DNA of 50,209 bases, taken from the NCBI GenBank assembly GCA_028285545.1, contig JANQPA010000099.1, positions 1-50,209 of the forward strand, in the 5' to 3' direction. The notes under the pieces were generated by a model, which saw only the letters and a list, made by a program, of their open reading frames with translations, was not told the DNA's origin and made no database searches. Position numbers and translations under genes: made by a program. Source of the stretch: Saprospiraceae bacterium (GTDB lineage Bacteria; Bacteroidota; Bacteroidia; Chitinophagales; Saprospiraceae). Within the stretch, counting starts at the first letter, position 1, and every line of letters starts with the position of its first letter. Below are positions 23,443-31,700 of the stretch, in pieces.

Positions 23443-23665
23443 GGGGGGGGTAAGACATGTCATGTTTAGATATGACATGTCATGCCAAAAACGACATATT
23501 TTTATAAGGCTATCACGAATATTGAAACAACGTTTTATAATCGACTGAAAATCAAACTCTTATTCCCAAAAGCATTTAAATGCCTGATTTTCTATTACAT
23601 GTCATGTCTAGACATGACATGTCGAAAAAAAGAAGACATGACATGTCTAAATATGACATGTCTAA
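23443..23665. promoter_or_regulatory. cluster of ACATGTC palindromes upstream of the AI-2E transporter gene
   Basis: Five ACATGTC-containing blocks occur at 23454-23464, 23472-23484, 23597-23622, 23635-23647 and 23652-23664. The block at 23597-23622 is a perfect 26-bp palindrome centred on CTAG. Copies read in both directions as ATGACATGTC or GACATGTCAT. A G8 run (23443-23450) precedes the first block. The 372-bp gap between divergent genes holds no other credible feature; a frame through the repeats encodes only low-complexity MTC peptides. Operator array or repeat element are both possible. Confidence 0.7.
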
Positions 23666-23728
23666 TTCGATTTGTAATTATCCTCTATAAAATAGAACTT
23701 AGCTTTCCTAAAATACGCTCAAAGATCC

Positions 23729-24838
23729 ATGAAAAATTTTAGCCGTTACTTTGTTATTGCTTTATCCATAATCGCAGTCATCGTTCTTACCTATATCTTT
23801 AGCAACATCGTTATGTATGTTCTAATTTCCTGGGTCTTAGCAATGCTGGGTCAGCCTCTCATGAAGTTATTTCAAAAAATTAAAATTGGTAAATTCAAAG
23901 TGGGGCCAAATATGGGTGCCATTCTGACCTTAACCTCCTTTTTTGTCATTATCAGCTTATTGTTTTCCCTCTTTGTTCCACTTATCATTCAACAAGCCAG
24001 TAATCTTGCAGAGGTTGATTATGCAGCTGTAGCTACGGCCTTGGAGGAACCAATTGGTCAAGCAAATGAATGGTTGATTGAACATGGTGTCGACCCCAAA
24101 ACAGCCGATATTGACAAAGGGCTACAGGATGCATTCGGAAATATTTTTCAACCAGGCATGGTAGCCAATTTCCTGAGTTCAACCCTTGGAGCTGCCGGTA
24201 GTATTTTCTTTGCCATATTTTCCATCGTTTTCATTACCTTCTTTTTCCTCAAAGAAAGAGGTTTATTTGATGAATTCGTCCTGGCTCTGGTACCTGATAA
24301 GTATGATAAACAAGTCAAGGAAGTTTTTGATGATTCCAGCTATCTACTTAGTCGTTATTTTAGAGGAATTCTTACTCAGATTACCATTATTACCCTCTAC
24401 ATGTGGATCATGCTCAGCATTTTTGGCATCCAAAACGCTTTATTGATCGGCCTGTTTGCAGCAATTATTAATGTCATTCCTTATATCGGGCCTTTGCTGG
24501 GAGCTCTTTTTGGTGTTTTTATAACCATTTCTTCTAATCTGGATCTCGAATTTTATAATGAGATGCTGCCATTGATTCTTACGGTAGTAGCCATTTTTGC
24601 CAGCATGCAATTAATTGACAATGTATTACTTGTTCCATTTATTTTTTCAAACAGCGTTTTGGCGCATCCCCTAGAAGTCTTTTTAGTCATTTTAATGGGT
24701 GCTCAATTATTTGGGATTGTGGGAATGGTATTGGCTTTGCCTACCTACACTGTCATTCGGGTTATCGCTAAGGAGTTTTTGAACAAGTTTAAGATTGTGC
24801 AGAAATTGACTGGGAAGATGAAGGAGGTGGTGGATTGA
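23729..24838 (+). CDS. AI-2E family transporter (PerM/YhhT-like)
   Basis: A 369-residue membrane protein with about eight hydrophobic segments. It matches the UPF0118/AI-2E transporter family: SWVLAMLGQPL near the N-terminus, a central hydrophilic loop (about 105-150), and the conserved AAIINVIPYIGPLLGALFG and GIVGMVLALPTYTVIRVIAKEF stretches. Some family members export autoinducer-2 while others act in Na+/H+ exchange or have unknown substrates, so the family name does not prove quorum signalling here. Upstream lies the ACATGTC palindrome cluster. Confidence 0.9.
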   Translation: MKNFSRYFVIALSIIAVIVLTYIFSNIVMYVLISWVLAMLGQPLMKLFQKIKIGKFKVGPNMGAILTLTSFFVIISLLFSLFVPLIIQQASNLAEVDYAAVATALEEPIGQANEWLIEHGVDPKTADIDKGLQDAFGNIFQPGMVANFLSSTLGAAGSIFFAIFSIVFITFFFLKERGLFDEFVLALVPDKYDKQVKEVFDDSSYLLSRYFRGILTQITIITLYMWIMLSIFGIQNALLIGLFAAIINVIPYIGPLLGALFGVFITISSNLDLEFYNEMLPLILTVVAIFASMQLIDNVLLVPFIFSNSVLAHPLEVFLVILMGAQLFGIVGMVLALPTYTVIRVIAKEFLNKFKIVQKLTGKMKEVVD

Positions 24839-24842
24839 ATAG

Positions 24843-24866
24843 GTGTTCAAGTGTTCAAGTGTTCAC
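24843..24866 (+). repeat. GTGTTCAA x3 tandem repeat
   Basis: Three copies of an 8-mer (the last ends in C) begin four bases after the stop of the AI-2E gene. They resemble in position the GGTAGAA and TCATAGAA repeats at other gene ends. Confidence 0.85.
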
Positions 24867-24895
24867 GTTAATTAGTATGGTTTTGAGTTTAAAGT

Positions 24896-26290
24896 TTATT
24901 CTTTATTTTCAAGAGTAGTTTTTAATAGATCCCTTATTTCTTTAGATGAGGGATGAGGGGCAAATTCATCAATAATTTTTCCAGCTTTATCGATCAAAAC
25001 ATATCTCGGAATTCCAGTGACAGTATATACCTTATTAACCGAAGACTTCCTGCCTTCCGGAGCAATTAATTGTATGCCTCCCAATTTTTTATCCTTTACA
25101 TATTTTGTCCATCGGCTTATATCCTGATCGATAGAGATGCCAAGAAAAACAATATCATTATTTGAGGCATACTCTCTTCGTAATTTTTCCCAGTCAGGTA
25201 ATTCCTTAATGCATGGAGCACACCAGGTAGCCCAGAAATCAATATATACTACTTTTCCTCGCAATTCCCTGAGACTTATTTTTTGTTGATTTATATTTGA
25301 AAGGGTGAAATCAGGTGCAATTTTACCTTTACTTAATTTCATGGAATTTTCCCTAATTAATAGGTCAATATCTTCTCGATAATCCTTGGTGGTACAAAGT
25401 TCATTAAATCGATTTTGGACCCATTGCAAACTATCATTACTTGTCTTAAAAAAACGAAACGCAGTTACATAATAGAGGTAATCTTTTATTTTTTGATTAT
25501 CATATGTGTTTCCAATTCCTTCAAACAGGGCAAGTAATTTGCCTACCGGATCATCTTTTTCTTGAAATTGTTTAAATACATCATTTTGAACCCGGCCTCT
25601 ATAATTACTGAATAAATATCCTCGAAAATGATTGTATTGTAACAAGGTAGAATCTTCAAAATAGGCTTGCATTTGGTATTCTATGTCAGCCTGAAGTTCC
25701 TTATCACTTTTTCTGGCATAATATTTTGCTGCCAGGTCCATGAGGTATAGCGTAAGGAATTTCTTTTCTTGTTGAATAAATTGTGCGTCCAAAAGTTGAG
25801 AATGCTTTTTTAATAATTCTCCTAATTGTATCGACAAGTGGTCCAAGGCTAGCTCAAAGGAATCTTGAGCAAGGTTAAATATTTTTTTCTGGTATATGCT
25901 TCTATCAATCGAGGACCTTGCAAAGAGGTAATTATTTTTATCAGCATGATCTCCTGAAAACTCAAATTTGGATTGGGAGGGATTAATCTTAATAAAGATA
26001 CTATCTCCCTCCTGTGCATAAAAATCTGTATATAATTGATCATAAACCAGATATATCATCCCTCCAGCCAATGTGGATATTCGCGCACTAAAAATTCCCT
26101 CTGAATCAGTTTCTTTTTCAATATGTCTGAACCGATCTTGTACAAGCATAATCTTTTTACCCTCTTCAATTTTATCAACTTGTCCAACAACAACTATTCC
26201 GGAAGCTTGATTTTTGGTATCAAAATTTTGATCAACACTTAATCCGAGTAAAGGATTCATTAAGCATAAAAAAAGAACTGAAATTTTCAT
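24896..26290 (-). CDS. TlpA-like thiol:disulfide protein with long N-terminal domain
   Basis: A 464-residue exported protein. A signal peptide is followed by a beta-rich region (about 30-110) like the DUF4369-type domain common in Bacteroidota, a helical middle part (about 120-310), and a thioredoxin/AhpC-TSA fold (about 325-460). The active site is WATWCAPCIKELP (Cys near 355 and 358) and cis-Pro lies in TGIPRYVLID. It probably reduces or oxidises periplasmic disulfides. Its ATG overlaps the stop of the upstream gene by 4 bp, so the two are translationally coupled. Confidence 0.9.
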   Translation of the reverse strand: MKISVLFLCLMNPLLGLSVDQNFDTKNQASGIVVVGQVDKIEEGKKIMLVQDRFRHIEKETDSEGIFSARISTLAGGMIYLVYDQLYTDFYAQEGDSIFIKINPSQSKFEFSGDHADKNNYLFARSSIDRSIYQKKIFNLAQDSFELALDHLSIQLGELLKKHSQLLDAQFIQQEKKFLTLYLMDLAAKYYARKSDKELQADIEYQMQAYFEDSTLLQYNHFRGYLFSNYRGRVQNDVFKQFQEKDDPVGKLLALFEGIGNTYDNQKIKDYLYYVTAFRFFKTSNDSLQWVQNRFNELCTTKDYREDIDLLIRENSMKLSKGKIAPDFTLSNINQQKISLRELRGKVVYIDFWATWCAPCIKELPDWEKLRREYASNNDIVFLGISIDQDISRWTKYVKDKKLGGIQLIAPEGRKSSVNKVYTVTGIPRYVLIDKAGKIIDEFAPHPSSKEIRDLLKTTLENKE

Positions 26291-27318
26291 TTTTTTATCA
26301 ATTTTTTAAACGCTTCAAAAAGGACTTCTTTGCTTCTTTCTTGTATTTCAGAACTATAAAATAAATCACCATCTCCGTCAATGATAAAACTTCGGGGAAT
26401 GGAGGCATAGGCACCAAAATCAGCTAACTCCTGATAATTTTGATCATTTTCATCAAACCTATTCACCCAAACCTGAGGCCAGGGTAATGGGTTTTGCTCA
26501 AGATACTTTTCTAATCTTTTGTTATCAATGTCCATATTAACTCCAATAAACACTACTTCCTCTCTTTTTCCATACAGTTCAAATAAAGATCGTTTTGTAG
26601 GTAGTTCGTCCAGACATGGCCTACACCAGGTTGCCCAAAAATGTAAGAATATGATCTTGCCTCTTAGCTCTTGGCTGGAAATTTTTCTCCCTTCATGGCT
26701 TTGAACCGTAAAGTTAGGGGCAGGCATTCCGATTAGGAGTTTTAAGGTAGCCACTCCAGCTTTGGCTTTTCTAAAAACTGGATTATTATCAGGGAGATCC
26801 AGTTCCAATATTTTTTGATAACATTCCCTTTCTTTTTCTGCTTGAGAAAGTGCATGAAAAGCATAGGCTTTATCTATTAATATTTTGGATTTTCTTTCAG
26901 CTGTGCCTGCCAAAGGGAGCCATTCATTAAGTTTTAAGATATAATCCTCATGACAATATCTACAAATGCCATAAAAAGCTTTTCGATAGAATAAAAAGGT
27001 CACATCCCAGGCCTCTGTATTGACATCAAAACTTTCCACTATTTTCAAGATGCGATAATGGTTTTTATTACGAAGCCAAGTGCCAAGGGCAAAAACAAGA
27101 GCATCTACTGATTGGGTATTGCCCCATTCTTTAAACATTTTTTTGGCTTCTGTTTCCCGGTAGTTAAATGCCGATAAAGATGAATCATTATCTATAGCAA
27201 TTACATTTTGCCAAATAGAATCAAGGGGTAATTCTAAACTTTGAGCCTTTATTTGGTATGTTCCAGCCGAAATAGAAAATATGACAAAAATAAAATTGGA
27301 TAATTTTGGGAGCTTCAT
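26287..27318 (-). CDS. TlpA-like thiol:disulfide protein
   Basis: A 343-residue exported protein: signal peptide (to about residue 25, YQIKAQ), a helical middle region (about 40-190), and a thioredoxin-like domain (about 195-340) starting IGMPAPNFTVQSHEGRKI. The active site is WATWCRPCLDELP (Cys near 229 and 232); cis-Pro lies in ASIPRSFIID. It shares the second half's design with the downstream gene, with which it overlaps by ATGA. The pair may handle different partners in one redox pathway (inference). Confidence 0.88.
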   Translation of the reverse strand: MKLPKLSNFIFVIFSISAGTYQIKAQSLELPLDSIWQNVIAIDNDSSLSAFNYRETEAKKMFKEWGNTQSVDALVFALGTWLRNKNHYRILKIVESFDVNTEAWDVTFLFYRKAFYGICRYCHEDYILKLNEWLPLAGTAERKSKILIDKAYAFHALSQAEKERECYQKILELDLPDNNPVFRKAKAGVATLKLLIGMPAPNFTVQSHEGRKISSQELRGKIIFLHFWATWCRPCLDELPTKRSLFELYGKREEVVFIGVNMDIDNKRLEKYLEQNPLPWPQVWVNRFDENDQNYQELADFGAYASIPRSFIIDGDGDLFYSSEIQERSKEVLFEAFKKLIKK

Positions 27319-27690
27319 ACTAATAAAAGTTAACTGAGATGATTATCCTACTAAAAACAGTGTAGATCAGCTTATCCGTGTTTTCCAGTGGCAATATTAT
27401 TCCTAGGTGAATATTATGAGGTTTCAATACACGATTCTAATGCAACTTAAACTATTGAAATAGATTCATCAATTCAAAAAAATGGCGTAAGAAGCGTGAT
27501 ATTTATTATATTTTAAATTAGTATAATTACTATGTGTTCAGTTCGCAAAAAAGCGTCAGAATTTTATCATAAGTAAAAAATTGTAACCTTTCTAACAAAC
27601 TCGCCTTTCATTTTATTTTTTCTAAACATCTTTGCTTGTTTCTAGTTTGATCTCCTGACACGCAAATATTTCAAATTATTTAAAATCGGA
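27319..27690. other. intergenic gap with no clear feature
   Basis: This 372-bp AT-rich stretch lies between the divergent TlpA and fasciclin genes. I see no repeat, no RNA gene and no promoter that matches the full consensus. Confidence 0.5.
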
Positions 27691-28653
27691 ATGATGAAAA
27701 GAGTATTCATTTTTCCTGCTCTCCTATTAACCGTATTGAGCAGTTTTGTATTCGTATCTTGTGATAATGATGATGATGAACCAACTCCACAAGTCCCTAA
27801 CATTGTTGAGTTTGCACAAGGTGATGCTAATTTTAGTCTACTTGTTGATGCTGTTGTAAAAGCTGATTTAGCTACTGTTTTGAGTGGTGATGGACCATTC
27901 ACACTGTTTGCACCTAACAATACAGCGTTCCAGGCCTTTTTGAATGCCGCTGGAACCAATACTATTGAAAATACGCCCAAAGAAGTACTAGTACAAGTTC
28001 TTACCAATCATGTAATTTCTGGTGAGCTGAAAGCTGCTAGTTTGAGTACAGGATATGAAATGACATTAAGTGGAACGAGCTTCGGAAATGATATTACTGC
28101 TAATATTTACATTAATACAGATCAAGGTGTAACCATTAATGGAACATCAAGTGTAATCACTCCTGATGTGGAAGTATCTAATGGTGTTATCCATGTTATT
28201 GATGCTGTAATTGCTCCTCCAACTGTTGTAACTTTTGCTACTGCAGATCCAAATTTCAGCTCTTTAGTAGCTGCTCTAACAGCTCCTGGATTAAGCACTA
28301 ATTTTGTAAATGTTTTAAGTGGCAATGGACCATTCACCGTTTTTGCTCCAACCAATGCTGCTTTCCAGGCTTTACTAGATAGCAATCCAGATTGGAATAC
28401 AGTGACCGATATTCCAACATCCACTTTAGAGGCTGTTTTATTGTATCACGTTGCTAGTGGAAATGTCAGATCAACTGATCTAGTAGATGATATGGATGTT
28501 ACTACCCTATCAAGTGATGCTAAATTCCAAATTGACTTGGATCAGAATCCTCCAATGATTATGGCAGGCCAAAATACTGCCAATATCGTCGTTACGGATG
28601 TACAAACGCAGAATGGAGTAATCCATGTTATTGATACTGTAATCCTTCCTTAA
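27691..28653 (+). CDS. lipoprotein with two fasciclin (FAS1) domains
   Basis: A 320-residue lipoprotein. Lipobox FVFVSC (Cys near 28) is followed by an acidic linker (DNDDDEPTPQ) and two FAS1 domains (about 35-165 and 170-320). Each repeats the family motifs: FSLLVDAV or FSSLVAAL, LSGDGPFTLFAPNNTAF or LSGNGPFTVFAPTNAAF, and NGVIHVIDAVI or NGVIHVIDTVI. FAS1 domains mediate adhesion to surfaces or matrix. The gene converges on the giant T9SS protein gene, separated by a near-perfect palindrome, which suggests a shared surface context but not co-transcription. Confidence 0.92.
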   Translation: MMKRVFIFPALLLTVLSSFVFVSCDNDDDEPTPQVPNIVEFAQGDANFSLLVDAVVKADLATVLSGDGPFTLFAPNNTAFQAFLNAAGTNTIENTPKEVLVQVLTNHVISGELKAASLSTGYEMTLSGTSFGNDITANIYINTDQGVTINGTSSVITPDVEVSNGVIHVIDAVIAPPTVVTFATADPNFSSLVAALTAPGLSTNFVNVLSGNGPFTVFAPTNAAFQALLDSNPDWNTVTDIPTSTLEAVLLYHVASGNVRSTDLVDDMDVTTLSSDAKFQIDLDQNPPMIMAGQNTANIVVTDVQTQNGVIHVIDTVILP

Positions 28654-28688
28654 ACGAGGATTTAAATAATCAGGCTTATATCTCAAAG

Positions 28689-28738
28689 AAATAATATTGG
28701 CTGTCTCATCCGTACGGACGAGACAGCCAATATTATTT
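28689..28738. terminator. 50-bp near-perfect palindrome between convergent genes
   Basis: The two halves of 28689-28738 pair around TCCGTACGGA with a single A-C mismatch (28708/28719). It carries the GGCTGTCTCATCC core seen at 5076 and 11171. AT arms on both sides give T tracts in both directions, so it can end both converging transcripts. Confidence 0.85.
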
Positions 28739-28745
28739 TTGCCAA

Positions 28746-31700
28746 TTACCTCTGTAGCATCACTTTCTTATTAATCAAGACCTTCCCTGCTCTCAGCCTA
28801 ACCAGATAAATACCTGCTGGCATGGGCTGCCCATTCTGGTCTTTTCCATCCCACAAAACTCGATGCTCTCCTTTAGGGGCTACCTCTGATAATAGGGTAT
28901 GCACACGCTGTCCATGAATGTTGAAGATCTCAATGGTCGCTTTTTCTTCCTGATTCAAATTGAAGCTCAAATTAATTTCCTCCTGAAATGGATTTGGAAA
29001 AGCATTTAGTTTAGTAATGAGGTTATTATTCTCCTGGCCTTGCTTTTTCAAACTCCAGCCTCCCCATCCTCCTGGGTTTGGGTTAGGATTGCTGTCTTCT
29101 TCACAGGCATCTCCTTTTCCATTATTATTACTGTCCTTTTGATTCGGATTGTAAGTATCTGGGCAGTTGTCACAGCTGTCGAGTAGTCCGTCATTATCAC
29201 TGTCCATTCCCTCTAGGGTGACCTTGGCCTGGCAGTAGGCGGTATTCCCTTTTTCATTGGTCACTGAGAGTAATAAGTTTTGCACTTTACCCTTCACACA
29301 ATGAATGTCCATATTGGATGTGGGAGATAGTGAGCTTCCAAAAATGGAGCCTGCTGGACTGATGAGTAGCGTAACGGAACCACAATCATCAAAAGAACCA
29401 TTGTCAATATCTACAGCTTTGATGTTGACCAATCCGCTACTTTGCATAGGGATGGAGATGTTTTTGCACAGCGCATTCGGAGCTGCATCGCCTCCAACAA
29501 TCACCCACTGAGTTTGAATGCTGGTATTTCCATTACCGTCATCGTAATTCCAGAGGATGGCATAGGTTCCTTCCTGATCAAATTCAAGCGGGCTGTCAGT
29601 AGTAGCCGTAACAGATCCTGCACAGTTATCGGTAGCAGTTGGGAAATTCGTAATCATGACCGAGCAAGAGCCTGTTAAAGTAGGTAAATTAGCCTGATCG
29701 GGTACGGGAGCTTTGGTATCCCGGATAACCACTCTCTGAGTTTGAGAGGAAGTATTGCCATTGCCATCATCAAAATTCCAGGTGATGAGGTAGATACCTT
29801 GAGTATTATAAGTCAATGGATCAGTAGTGGTGCCAATAACAGTCCCTACACAACGATCGGTAGCCGTTGGCTTTGTAGAAACGGTAAGGCCACATTGTGC
29901 CCTAAGAGTTGGTAGATTATTTCGATCGGGAACTGGAGCGATATCATCCTCAATGATAATGGTTTGATCCTGGCTGGAGGTATTGCCATTGCCATCATCA
30001 TAGACCCAAGTTACAGTATAAGCTCCTTCTTTATCAAAGTAAAGTGGATCAAAAGTAGTGCCGATGACCTGACCTTCACAATTATCGGTAGCAAAAGGAG
30101 GTTCCAAACCAGCCTCACAGTTTCCAGTGATGGTAGGCAAAGTAGCCAAATCTGGCACCGGAGCAGTGATATCCTTAATGATCACCGTTTGAGTTTGAGT
30201 GGACACATTACCATTGCCATCATCAAAAGTCCAGGTAACAGTGTGAGTTCCCTGGCTAGCGTAGGACAGGGGATCATTGGTAGTGCCTATAATAGTACCT
30301 TCACAGTTATCTGTGGCTGTAGGAGTCTGAGAAAGGCTTGCAGCACATTCTCCTGTCACAGTAGGCAGGCTAGCTGCATCTGGAACAGGAGCAGTAACAT
30401 CATCCACAATGACGGTTTGAGTTTGGCTTATTGAATTGCCGTTGCCATCATCAAAAGTCCAGGTGATGGTGTGAGTTCCTTGAGTAGAATAAGTCAGTGG
30501 ATCAGAAGTAGTGCCTATAATGGTTTGTCCAGTACAATTGTCATTTGCAGTAGGCACAGTAGATACAGTTGCCGAACACTCACCAGTTACGGTGGGCAAA
30601 GTGCTTAAATCAGGCACTGGTTTAGTGACATCTTCCACAATGACGGTTTGAGTTTGGCTTATTGAATTGCCGTTGCCATCATCAAAAGTCCAGGTGATGG
30701 TATGAGTACCTTGAGAATTATAGACCAAAGGATCATTTGTAGTTCCTGTGATGGTTCCAGAACAATTATCGCTAGCAGTAGGAGCAGAAGACACAGTAGC
30801 GGAACATTCTCCCCTTATGGTAGGTAAAGAAGCTACATCTGGTATAGGCTTAATTTCATCTTTGATGATGACGGTTTGAGTTTGGGTTGCTACATTACCA
30901 TTGCCATCATCATATTTCCAGGTGATGAGGTGAGTGCCCGGAGTGGAAATTTTGGAAAGGTCACCAGAAGTACCCACAATGGTTCCGGCACAATTATCGG
31001 TGGCAGTAGGAGCATTAATTACCGCTGAACATTCTGCTTCAATATCTGGCAAACTTGTTATATCTGGTACTGGAAGAACACCCTCCTCTACAATGATGTT
31101 TGCTTCACAAGAATGAGAATTACCGCTCTTATCCTGAACGGTCAATTTAACAGTATGCATACCAAGGCTGGAACAATCAAAGCTTGTTATGTCCAGACTC
31201 ATTCCCTCTATGCCACAATTATCGCTGGAACCCAAATTTACCTGCTGAGGTTCCAGTGAGGCAGTGCCAGATTCATTTAATTGAACCGTAACTTCCTGAC
31301 ATCTTGCGACAGGGGCTAAATCATCGACAATGGTGACATTACCGAAGCAACCCCCTACATTTCCATTCCAATCCTCTACTAACATTAAAACTTCAAAGGT
31401 TCCAATATCTTCACAAGTAAGGATTGAAGGTTGCCAATTTATTACCGCAGCAAAAGTACAGTTATCAAAACTACCATTATTGATCATTCTAGGATTGAAA
31501 GAAACTGTACCCGATTCAGAAAGCGGCAGCGTAATATTCTTACATATGGCAGTTGGGGCCCGAGCATCAATTACCCTTACTCTTCCTACACAAGAACTGG
31601 TATTTCCACTTTCATCAGTCACAAGAATAGTAAGGTCGTAAGTAAGATCTACCCGTTCACAGGAAAAATCTATTTTTTCCTTTCCATCCAAAAAGCTAAT

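Noticed and set aside
23454-23664. CRISPR array
   Set aside because: The repeated blocks have irregular spacing, are palindromic themselves, and there are no unique spacers or cas genes.
23482-23742. An 86-codon open frame running through the ACATGTC palindromes into the AI-2E gene
   Set aside because: The peptide is made of repeat-encoded MTC segments and overlaps a strong transmembrane-protein start; there is no domain or convincing start context.
23729-24838. Quorum-sensing export as the defined role of the AI-2E family gene
   Set aside because: Family membership alone does not establish AI-2 transport, and no luxS or lsr-like gene is present in the window.
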